From the NCBI GenBank assembly GCA_964609375.1, contig CAZSSA010000039.1, positions 1 through 20,788 on the forward strand: a stretch of DNA of 20,788 bases, given 5' to 3'. The stretch is from CAZDUS01 sp964609375 (GTDB taxonomy: Bacteria; Verrucomicrobiota; Kiritimatiellia; CAIKKV01; CAITUY01). The notes under the pieces were generated by a model. It was not told the origin of the DNA. It was given only the letters and a program-made list of their open reading frames with translations, and searched no databases. The position numbers and the translations under genes are program-made. Below are positions 15,856 through 20,788 of the stretch, one piece after another. Positions within the stretch are counted from its first letter, which is position 1. Each line of letters starts with the position of its first letter.

Positions 15856-16844
15856 ACGGATGGGGCCAGGCGACGGAAGGCACTGTCTAAAATGGATTGG
15901 ATCAATTCGGAATACTTCAATCCGGCCTGTGTAGCGATCATGGGGAGATCGGAATGGTAGGGATTGAGGCCTGGTAGGGGGTTGACCTCCATGAAAGAGG
16001 GCTGGCCGTGCTGATCAAGCCGGATATCGACCCGGCCTGTATCGCGAACTTCCAAGGCGACATAGGAATCCAGCGCCAGTTTTTCAACGGCGTCGATTTC
16101 AGGGGATCGTTCAGGGCGGAAATAATCCACGAAATCGTCGCATTTTTCCTTGATCTCGAAGGTATAGATCGATGTTTCTGCGTGCGCACGGATGGAGAAC
16201 GCCAATGTGCCAAGAACGCGAGCCTCGTTGCCGGTTCCCAGAATGGCGACGGTGTATTCGCGCCCTGGAAGGTATTCTTCGATAAGCACCGGCTGATGGT
16301 GTTTATTCAGCAGAGCTGTGCATACCTGATGCAACTGGGCAGGTGTTTCCAGTTTGGATGATTTATCAATGCCTTTCCCTGTGCCTTCTGCAATCGGCTT
16401 GGCAAAAAGCGGGTAGGGTAGAGTGATGTTCCGACAGTCCGCTTCGTGTCGCACGACGTAAAATCCAGGGGTTTTCAATCCTGCGGCGTTGACGATCCGT
16501 TTGGCCATGGCCTTATCGAGCGTCATGGCGCAGACGAGCGGATCAGAGAAGGTGTATGGGATTCCGTAGACGTCCAGCATGCAGGGTACCTGTGCCTCAC
16601 GGCTGCGGCCGCCGAATCCCTCGGCGATATTAAAAACCAAATCCCAACGGTTCCCGGCGGCCAACTGTGAGCACAGGGCCCGTGCGTTGCCGATACGTGC
16701 GGTTTCGTAGCCCAATTCCCGAATGGTATCCTCAAGCGCATTGATCGTGACATCCGCATCGAATTCCGCCACGTCCTCTTCCTTGAATCCCAAGGCGAGG
16801 TAATCGCTACGAAGATCGTATGTCAGTCCGATTCTGGCTTTCAC
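15852..16844 (-). CDS. Stand-alone ATP-grasp ligase, D-Ala-D-Ala ligase-like
   Basis: A 330-residue ATP-grasp protein of the Ddl fold. Family marks are LVFNIAEGFGGRSREAQVP (69-87), GIPYTFSDPLVCAMTLDK (94-111), the ATP-binding FAKPIAEGTGKGI with K149, EEYLPGREYTVAILG (189-203), and the Mg site GRVDIRLDQHGQPSFMEVNP (D273, E286, N288) continuing into LPGLNPYHSDLP. The canonical Ddl N-terminal motif (GGxSxE) is absent, replaced by IGLTYDLRSDYLALGFKEED, and the usual SLxP loop reads SDLP, so D-Ala-D-Ala is an unlikely product. The start is GTG at 16844, with AAAGGA eight bases upstream; a TTG at 16895 lies inside a hairpin. It follows kamA and overlaps the next ligase by ATGA, arguing for a shared pathway. 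Substrates are unknown. Confidence 0.88.
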   Translation of the reverse strand: MKARIGLTYDLRSDYLALGFKEEDVAEFDADVTINALEDTIRELGYETARIGNARALCSQLAAGNRWDLVFNIAEGFGGRSREAQVPCMLDVYGIPYTFSDPLVCAMTLDKAMAKRIVNAAGLKTPGFYVVRHEADCRNITLPYPLFAKPIAEGTGKGIDKSSKLETPAQLHQVCTALLNKHHQPVLIEEYLPGREYTVAILGTGNEARVLGTLAFSIRAHAETSIYTFEIKEKCDDFVDYFRPERSPEIDAVEKLALDSYVALEVRDTGRVDIRLDQHGQPSFMEVNPLPGLNPYHSDLPMIATQAGLKYSELIQSILDSAFRRLAPSV

Positions 16845-16852
16845 GAATGATG

Positions 16853-16858
16853 TCCTTT
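16853..16858 (-). promoter_or_regulatory. Ribosome binding site that fixes the GTG start of the ligase
   Basis: AAAGGA on the minus strand, eight bases before the GTG at 16844. This supports the 330-residue start over the longer TTG frame from 16895, whose extra residues do not resemble the family. Confidence 0.7.
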
Positions 16859-16874
16859 CATCGGGAGAGAGGTG

Positions 16875-16904
16875 GCGCCCCGCTCGAGTTGACAAGCGGG
16901 GCGC
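16875..16904. repeat. Perfect 10-bp intercistronic hairpin between kamA and the ligase gene
   Basis: GCGCCCCGCT (16875-16884) is the exact reverse complement of AGCGGGGCGC (16895-16904), with a 10-base loop. It starts nine bases after the kamA stop codon. No T-run follows on either strand, so it is not a standard intrinsic terminator. A very GC-rich stem here would protect the kamA 3' end or act as a processing/attenuation point, lowering ligase output relative to kamA. That role is inference. Confidence 0.75.
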
Positions 16905-16913
16905 ACTGATTCA

Positions 16914-18326
16914 TTACCCGCCTGTCTCCGACATGAGCGATTTCAGCAGACTGCTGAATTCGGGGTGAGAATCGCCCTCTTCCATGCGATGGCCCTTGCG
17001 GGCGGCGCGCCGTTTCTGGCGGTGAGCGCCAGACGGGGTGATGGCCGAGGTGTGTCCTGCGGCGAGTTCCCAGACGCCGGGGCTGGCGCTTTTCACATTG
17101 CCAGCAGTGGATAGGGGAGACTGCCGGTCCATCGGTTCCGGGTAATTGACGAGCATTCCCTCGTAATTACGGAGCACTGTATGAGAGGGGCTCATGGAGA
17201 CGACATAGTTCGGGAGAACGGGGATCTTGCCGCCGCCGTGCGGTGCATCCACCACATAGGCAGGAATGGCCAGACCACTCAACCGGCCCCGCAAGTACTC
17301 CATGATTTCAATGCCTCGGCTGATAGGGGTGCGGAAATGTTCCACGCCGCGAACCAGATCACACTGGAAGAGGTAATACGGCCTGACCCTGATTTTGACA
17401 AGGCCGCGGCAGAGTTCTTCCATAATCTGCGGGGAATCATTGATGCCTTTTAGCAATACGCTCTGGTTGCCGAGAGGAATGCCGGCATTGACAAGCTTGG
17501 CGCATGCGGCCTGAGCTTCCGGAGTAATCTCGTTGGGATGATTGAAGTGCGTGTTGACCCAGACGGGATGGTACTTGGCCAGCATTTGCGTGAGCTCATT
17601 GGTGATGCGCTGGGGCAGGACCACGGGCACACGGGTACCGATGCGGATGATGTCGACACTCTGTACGGAGCGCACCGCCATGAGGATGCGTTCCAGCAGT
17701 GAGGTGGACATGGTCAAGGGATCCCCACCCGAGATAATGACATCTTTGATCTCGGGGTGTGCCCGGAGATAAGTGGTGATGTCGTTCAACTGGTTGATGG
17801 AGATTGAAGACTCCTGGTAGCCCGCCACGCGTTTGCGAGTGCAATGTCGGCAATACATGGAGCACATGGTTGTGCCCATCAGGAGGGCGCGATCCCGGTA
17901 ACGATGGATGAGTCCCGGAACCGGCATATCTTCCTCTTCCTCCAACGGGTCGGCGTGGAGAAAGTCGGGGGCATAGAGTTCCTGACCCTGGGGCACGCTC
18001 ATCTGAAAGACGGGATCGGAGAGGTTTGCGGCCTTGATCAGTGAGGCGTAGTAGGGCGTAATGGCCATCGGATATTTTTCCGCTGCCTTGGCGATGGCGG
18101 TGTTTGACCGCAGGGGAGGGAAGACATCCACTAATTCCTGGAAGGAACGGATGCGATTACGGATCTGCCAGCGCCAGTCATTCCATTTCGGATTTTGGTG
18201 GAGGGCCGGGGCGAGGACTTTAGCGGCGGATGCCGTCTCTGTACTCGCAGGGGGCTCAGTTTTTTCTTCTACAAGCGGAGGTTCGTCGTTGCCTACTAAA
18301 ACGTCATTGGAGATTTCGCCATTCAT
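16914..18326 (-). CDS. kamA: Lysine 2,3-aminomutase (radical SAM, PLP-dependent)
   Basis: Converts L-lysine to L-beta-lysine with SAM, PLP and a [4Fe-4S] cluster. The 470-residue protein matches the Clostridium subterminale enzyme with a constant offset of +30. Cluster cysteines are C155/C159/C162 (CSMYCRHC), R164 corresponds to the PLP-phosphate Arg134, D323 (QCDLVRG) and D360 (VVDAPHGGGK) correspond to Asp293 and Asp330 that bind the substrate side-chain amine, and K367 is the PLP lysine. The two Asp residues argue against glutamate 2,3-aminomutase, and the length argues against EpmB of the EF-P pathway. It has a 30-residue low-complexity acidic N-terminal extension and a basic C-terminal tail. 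TAGGAG precedes the ATG by 11 bases. No lysine-fermentation genes (kamDE), EF-P or EpmA are nearby; instead two ATP-grasp ligases and a GNAT follow directly. Confidence 0.96.
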   Translation of the reverse strand: MNGEISNDVLVGNDEPPLVEEKTEPPASTETASAAKVLAPALHQNPKWNDWRWQIRNRIRSFQELVDVFPPLRSNTAIAKAAEKYPMAITPYYASLIKAANLSDPVFQMSVPQGQELYAPDFLHADPLEEEEDMPVPGLIHRYRDRALLMGTTMCSMYCRHCTRKRVAGYQESSISINQLNDITTYLRAHPEIKDVIISGGDPLTMSTSLLERILMAVRSVQSVDIIRIGTRVPVVLPQRITNELTQMLAKYHPVWVNTHFNHPNEITPEAQAACAKLVNAGIPLGNQSVLLKGINDSPQIMEELCRGLVKIRVRPYYLFQCDLVRGVEHFRTPISRGIEIMEYLRGRLSGLAIPAYVVDAPHGGGKIPVLPNYVVSMSPSHTVLRNYEGMLVNYPEPMDRQSPLSTAGNVKSASPGVWELAAGHTSAITPSGAHRQKRRAARKGHRMEEGDSHPEFSSLLKSLMSETGG

Positions 18327-18350
18327 GATTTTTCAAACTCCTAACTATTT

Positions 18351-18365
18351 GCGCCGTATCGGCGC
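18351..18365. promoter_or_regulatory. Palindrome in the kamA leader, possible operator or hairpin
   Basis: GCGCCG-TAT-CGGCGC, a perfect 6-bp inverted repeat with a 3-base centre, 24 bases upstream of the kamA ATG and just before its ribosome site. It lies in the 98-base gap after tetR. It may be a protein site or a small hairpin in the leader. No convincing -10/-35 pair for kamA was found in this gap, so read-through from the tetR promoter is possible. Confidence 0.45.
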
Positions 18366-18424
18366 CCAACACACAGAATTAAAAATACACACGCAAAATT
18401 ACTTTTCGGGTCGGTCTACACTGC

Positions 18425-19054
18425 TCACCTCAGTTGTTGGCCAATTCCAGCCACAATGGCGTTGCACAAGGTTTCCATTTTCTCCTCAACAGTTTCCTTT
18501 GGCATGGCGGCGAGACCCGCCATGATGACTCCAAAAACGGAGCCGGATACAACGGTGGCGAGCAGGCGCGTGTTATCCGTGGAGGTGTTCGGTGGTTGTG
18601 AGGCCGCGAATTGAGTTTCGAGCAGGTTCCAATAGTGTGAGAATGAAATCTGCAACTCGGGAAGTGATTCCTTGCGTGACGCCATCAGGCCTTGCGACTG
18701 CAGGAAAAGGAGGAAAAGTTCCCGATGTTCGCGGAACATGGCAACGTGTGCGCGGATAAGATGCGATGTTATGTCGGCCTGCGAAGAAAGGGGAGCGGAT
18801 GGTTTTGTGATCCGGCTTTCGATATCGTTAACCGCTTGATTGATCAGGGCGGCGAGGATGGCGTTTTTGTCGTGGAAATGCCGATAGAATGTGCCTTTGC
18901 CAACATCAGCCTTTTCAGTGATATCTTCAATGGCGCAGCCATCAATGCCCAGTTCGTTAAATATCAACAGTGCGGCTTGAAGGAGACGGTGATGGGTGTC
19001 GGAGGCTCTGCGGGCTGCTCGTCCACCCTCTCGTTTTGGCTCTGGATCGTCCAT
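18425..19054 (-). CDS. TetR/AcrR family transcriptional regulator
   Basis: A 209-residue one-component repressor. The N-terminal DNA-binding domain is classic: HRLLQAALLIFNELGIDG, then the helix-turn-helix EDITEKADVGKGTFYRHFHDK (about 42-63), ending KNAILAAL. The C-terminal ligand-binding/dimerisation domain (about 80-209) is variable, as expected, and gives no clue to the ligand. I use the ATG ending at 19054 (MDDPEPKREGG); a GTG at 19063 adds three residues. There is no strong ribosome site for either. It is 98 bases upstream of kamA on the same strand, so control of kamA and the ligase genes is plausible, and an inverted repeat over its own promoter suggests autoregulation. Confidence 0.93.
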   Translation of the reverse strand: MDDPEPKREGGRAARRASDTHHRLLQAALLIFNELGIDGCAIEDITEKADVGKGTFYRHFHDKNAILAALINQAVNDIESRITKPSAPLSSQADITSHLIRAHVAMFREHRELFLLFLQSQGLMASRKESLPELQISFSHYWNLLETQFAASQPPNTSTDNTRLLATVVSGSVFGVIMAGLAAMPKETVEEKMETLCNAIVAGIGQQLR

Positions 19055-19069
19055 TATAATCACTGCTTC

Positions 19070-19109
19070 GTCATATATGACCGATTGGACTCATTCATCT
19101 TAATCGGTC
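19070..19109. promoter_or_regulatory. Candidate TetR operator: nested inverted repeats
   Basis: Two palindromic elements lie between the tetR promoter and its ATG. GTCATATATGAC (19070-19081) is a perfect 12-bp palindrome. GACCGATT (19079-19086) and AATCGGTC (19102-19109) form a perfect 8-bp inverted repeat with a 15-base spacer that spans the predicted -10 and start site. TetR-family repressors commonly bind such repeats upstream of their own gene. No protein binding is shown. Confidence 0.55.
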
Positions 19110-19126
19110 GAAGAAATTGTGGTCAA
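19097..19126 (-). promoter_or_regulatory. Candidate sigma70-type promoter of tetR
   Basis: On the minus strand, TTGACC (plus 19121-19126, 5 of 6) is followed after 18 bases by TAAGAT (plus 19097-19102, 4 of 6). Transcription would begin near 19090, about 36 bases before the tetR ATG. A further inverted repeat, TGTGGT (19119-19124) with ACCACA (19139-19144), overlaps the -35 region. Confidence 0.5.
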
Positions 19127-19365
19127 CACCTTACATATACCACAACATCTTGTGCCTTATACGGCTTTCATTGAGAGGGAGCGTAGTCGCTGCTGACTAG
19201 ATCGTCAATAGCGTTTTTTAACTTTTTTAACTTTTTTTGAATATTTCACACTTTGCCGTGATATTGACCAAATTCCTGCAGGATCCGCGGTTCTATGCGG
19301 CTACACAATTCATTAATAATCTTGAGTTATACCCCTGAGGAAATAAATCAAAAAAAACACGACAC
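19127..19365. other. Intergenic, AT-rich, no gene seen
   Basis: Part of the 370-base gap between the divergent tetR and SGNH-lipoprotein genes. I see no coding potential here. It holds a T-rich tract (19213-19238) with a near-repeat of AACTTTTTT, an A-rich run near 19350, and short imperfect inverted repeats only. Confidence 0.6.
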
Positions 19366-19394
19366 TTGATCACTGTAATGACATTATGTATTAG
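19366..19394 (+). promoter_or_regulatory. Candidate promoter of the lipoprotein gene pair
   Basis: TTGATC (19366-19371) and TATTAG (19389-19394) are separated by 17 bases, each 4 of 6 to consensus, about 30 bases before the SGNH gene's start. An AT-rich stretch lies just upstream. This is the best pair in the gap but only moderate. Confidence 0.35.
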
Positions 19395-19424
19395 TCTCAC
19401 AATTCATTTAAGGAGTTGTCGGTT

Positions 19425-20072
19425 ATGAAATGGATGCTAAAGAATGTAATCATTGTTTTTTGCCTTTTATCCGTTGTCACATTGTTGGCGGGATGTGAGG
19501 ATGGTGGGAGTGGAGGCGGCGGGAGTGGTGATATTGGGGCGAATAATCCGAATGTGATTGTTTGTTTGGGTGACAGTATTACCGAGGGGATGCCTGGTGG
19601 TGGGGCTCCGTTTCCGGCGCGAATGGTGGGGCTGACGGGTAAACAGGTTGTCAATCAAGGGGAAGGCGGGGAGAAAGCGGGAGGGGGGGCTGCACGAGCG
19701 CCTGCGGTCCTGAAGCGTTATAAGCCTGCAGCGATGACGATATTATTTGGCGCCAATGACTTGATCCAAGGGGAGAGTATCGAAGGCGCCATTGCGGGAT
19801 TAAGGAGCATCATTGCTTCCTGTCGGGCAAATCAGACGGAGCCGATACTGGCAACATTAACCCCCATGACGGCGGGGCATGAGCTTTGGGCTGGTGGAGT
19901 GGTTATGCTGAACGAACAAATCCGGGCACTGGCGTCTGCGGAGAATGTTCGTCTGGTGGATCTTGAGCGGGAATTTGGATCGGATCCCGGGATGTTGTTG
20001 GTGCCTGATGGATTGCATCCCAATGACCTTGGGAACCAAGTGATAGCGGTTGCGTTTGCTGATGCGTTGTGA
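19425..20072 (+). CDS. Secreted SGNH/GDSL hydrolase lipoprotein
   Basis: A 215-residue lipoprotein esterase-like enzyme. Residues 1-23 are a type II signal peptide with hydrophobic core VIIVFCLLSVVTLLAG and lipobox LAGC (C24 lipidated). A short Gly-rich linker (GGSGGGGSG) follows. The SGNH fold starts at VIVCLGDSITEG with nucleophile S51. The block III motif GAND has N111, and block V DGLHPND gives D195 and H198, completing the Ser-Asp-His triad. Such enzymes deacylate lipids, peptidoglycan or polysaccharides; the substrate is not predictable. The ATG at 19425 has AGGAG at 19411-19415. A second lipoprotein gene with a similar linker follows 36 bases later. It is anchored in a membrane and acts outside the cytoplasm. 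Confidence 0.92.
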   Translation: MKWMLKNVIIVFCLLSVVTLLAGCEDGGSGGGGSGDIGANNPNVIVCLGDSITEGMPGGGAPFPARMVGLTGKQVVNQGEGGEKAGGGAARAPAVLKRYKPAAMTILFGANDLIQGESIEGAIAGLRSIIASCRANQTEPILATLTPMTAGHELWAGGVVMLNEQIRALASAENVRLVDLEREFGSDPGMLLVPDGLHPNDLGNQVIAVAFADAL

Positions 20073-20108
20073 GGGATTTGTAAAACAAGCAGAAAGGATA
20101 GAGAGATA

Positions 20109-20537
20109 ATGAAGGAGTCAATACTGAAGCGGATATTCAAGTTTGTGATGGTAGCGGCGGTGTTTGGCGCGATGGGCATTGGGGCCGGGTGCGACAGTGG
20201 TGATGGTGGCGATGGGGGTGGCAGTGGCGGTGGTGGAGATTTCAGCGGCATCTGGGCGCTTGTCAGCGGCAGTACGGGGGAGGGGAGTATTGTTTGGTAC
20301 GCGCACTTCAATTCGGACGGGAGCTATTTTATTTCCAACAATGCGGATGGGTCAGGGGTGCGCGTGACGGGGACGTATAGCGTTTCCGGCGGCAAACTGG
20401 TTGGACCGTTTACGAACCCGGGTGTTGGCGAAGGCCGTGTGGAGGCGACGATCACGGATGGGCTGATGAAGCTGGACTTCATCGAATACTGGCATACGCC
20501 GAACAAGGTTGTGCCGTATTCAGGGCGGAAGATCTAA
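20109..20537 (+). CDS. Small lipoprotein of unknown function
   Basis: A 142-residue predicted lipoprotein. The signal peptide has a basic start (MKESILKRIFK), a hydrophobic core and lipobox GAGC (C28). A Gly/Asp-rich linker of about 16 residues follows. The mature domain (about residues 45-142) looks all-beta: it opens FSGIWALVSGS and carries SDGSYFISNN and GTYSVSGGKLVG, a pattern seen in small lipocalin-like 'FxGxW' lipoproteins with an antiparallel barrel. No catalytic residues are recognisable. The ATG has AAAGGA 10 bases upstream. It is probably co-transcribed with the SGNH lipoprotein gene and is followed by a terminator. The lipocalin-like fold is an inference from strand pattern, not a family match. 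Confidence 0.8.
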   Translation: MKESILKRIFKFVMVAAVFGAMGIGAGCDSGDGGDGGGSGGGGDFSGIWALVSGSTGEGSIVWYAHFNSDGSYFISNNADGSGVRVTGTYSVSGGKLVGPFTNPGVGEGRVEATITDGLMKLDFIEYWHTPNKVVPYSGRKI

Positions 20538-20559
20538 CCGGACAGAAAACGTTTGGTTG

Positions 20560-20592
20560 AAAACGCGCAGTCGTGATGGCTTCGCGTTTTTT
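20560..20592 (+). terminator. Rho-independent terminator after the lipoprotein genes
   Basis: AAAACGCG (20560-20567) pairs with CGCGTTTT (20583-20590) across a 15-base loop that can pair further; the T-run continues to 20592. It lies 22 bases after the lipoprotein stop. Because the arms are A-rich/T-rich, it may also stop minus-strand transcription coming from the tRNA gene. Confidence 0.75.
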
Positions 20593-20597
20593 GTTGC

Positions 20598-20683
20598 TGG
20601 TGCCCGGGGTGGGAGTCGAACCCACACACCCTTGCGGATAAGGGATTTTAAGTCCCTTGCGTCTGCCATTTCGCCACCCGGGC
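20598..20683 (-). tRNA. tRNA-Leu (anticodon UAA), CCA encoded
   Basis: Reads on the minus strand from GCCCGGG (5' acceptor arm, ending at 20683) to CCCGGGC, A, CCA at 20598. The anticodon stem is AGGGA/TCCCT around loop CTTAAAA, giving anticodon UAA (plus-strand 20648-20650), which reads UUA/UUG. The long variable arm (around TCCGCAAGGG) is the class II feature expected of tRNA-Leu, and the T-arm GTGGGTTCGACTCCCAC is intact. The 3' CCA is encoded in the DNA. Confidence 0.96.
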
Positions 20684-20699
20684 TTCGATGAACTTGCGG

Positions 20700-20728
20700 A
20701 CTCTACCAGCATCGCCTCAGTTTCTCAA
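20700..20728 (-). promoter_or_regulatory. Candidate promoter of the tRNA-Leu gene
   Basis: On the minus strand, TTGAGA (plus 20723-20728, 5 of 6) and TAGAGT (plus 20700-20705, 4 of 6) are separated by 17 bases. The predicted start lies about 10 bases before the mature tRNA 5' end. Confidence 0.5.
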
Positions 20729-20788
20729 GCTGACTGTATACGTAAAAAAATTAATACAGGGAGCAGGGTTGCTTTCACTTCGGGCAAA

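Noticed and set aside
16845..16895. Longer start (TTG at 16895) for the stand-alone ligase
   Set aside because: The TTG is buried in a perfect hairpin, whereas the GTG at 16844 has AAAGGA at the right distance and begins at the first strand of the fold.
16914..18326. EpmB (EF-P beta-lysylation) role for KamA
   Set aside because: The protein is much longer than EpmB, and no EF-P or EpmA is nearby; the neighbours point to small-molecule ligation. Not excluded without the rest of the genome.
19213..19238. T-rich tract as a plus-strand terminator
   Set aside because: No strong stem precedes it and no plus-strand gene ends upstream; it is more likely just AT-rich intergenic DNA.
20479..20712. 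Open frames on both strands spanning the tRNA-Leu gene
   Set aside because: They cross the terminator and tRNA and have no protein-family content; the tRNA fold explains the sequence.
1..20788. CRISPR arrays, transposons, integrase or phage genes
   Set aside because: I saw no regularly spaced repeats, transposase motifs, terminal inverted repeats or phage structural genes.

Overview
The window reads as a stretch of chromosome from a free-living, probably anaerobic Gram-negative bacterium. Gene density is high, base composition is moderate to GC-rich, and two lipoproteins carry clear lipoboxes. A PVC-superphylum source (Kiritimatiellota, Lentisphaerota or Verrucomicrobiota) is my best guess. 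It rests on the flavour of several proteins, namely the small zinc-ribbon/coiled-coil protein, the MetX-MetW fusion, the OadA-like protein beside AccA/AccD, and the KamA cluster. It is inference from sequence memory, not a database result.

Layout. At the left edge are the end of an HU-type DNA-binding protein gene with a strong terminator (1-334) and a FmdB-type zinc-ribbon gene, both on the plus strand. A minus-strand block follows (8.0 kb down to 0.6 kb): cutA, metX-metW fusion, cysE, the long single-chain purL, and a 71-residue half-ferritin. This is a sulfur amino acid and purine block; cutA and metXW share an ATGA overlap. A small plus-strand zinc-ribbon/coiled-coil gene sits alone at 8.24-8.67 kb, divergent from cutA. 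A second, longer minus-strand array runs from 19.05 kb down to 8.74 kb: tetR, kamA, a Ddl-like ATP-grasp gene, a Ddl-like ATP-grasp/GNAT fusion, accD, accA, oadA, a coiled-coil protein gene and a GT4 glycosyltransferase. Gaps in it are mostly under 100 bases and several junctions overlap. The right end holds two plus-strand lipoprotein genes (an SGNH hydrolase and a small unknown), a terminator and a minus-strand tRNA-Leu(UAA).

How the genes work together. metXW and cysE supply the activated acyl-homoserine and O-acetylserine for methionine and cysteine synthesis. accD and accA encode the two carboxyltransferase halves of acetyl-CoA carboxylase, and oadA encodes a biotinylated carboxyltransferase acting on pyruvate/oxaloacetate; no biotin carboxylase gene is in view.

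The most interesting part is 14.3-18.3 kb. A lysine 2,3-aminomutase with every substrate, PLP and cluster residue I can check is followed by two ATP-grasp proteins of the D-Ala-D-Ala ligase fold, both lacking the usual N-terminal D-Ala motif. The second is fused to a GNAT acetyltransferase and its gene overlaps the first by ATGA. Together this looks like a small pathway that makes beta-lysine, ligates it into a short peptide and acetylates it. It resembles the logic of N-acetyl-beta-lysine and N-acetylglutaminylglutamine amide osmolyte synthesis, but with different enzymes. A TetR regulator with its own promoter/operator arrangement lies just upstream. The product is unknown and the pathway is a hypothesis.
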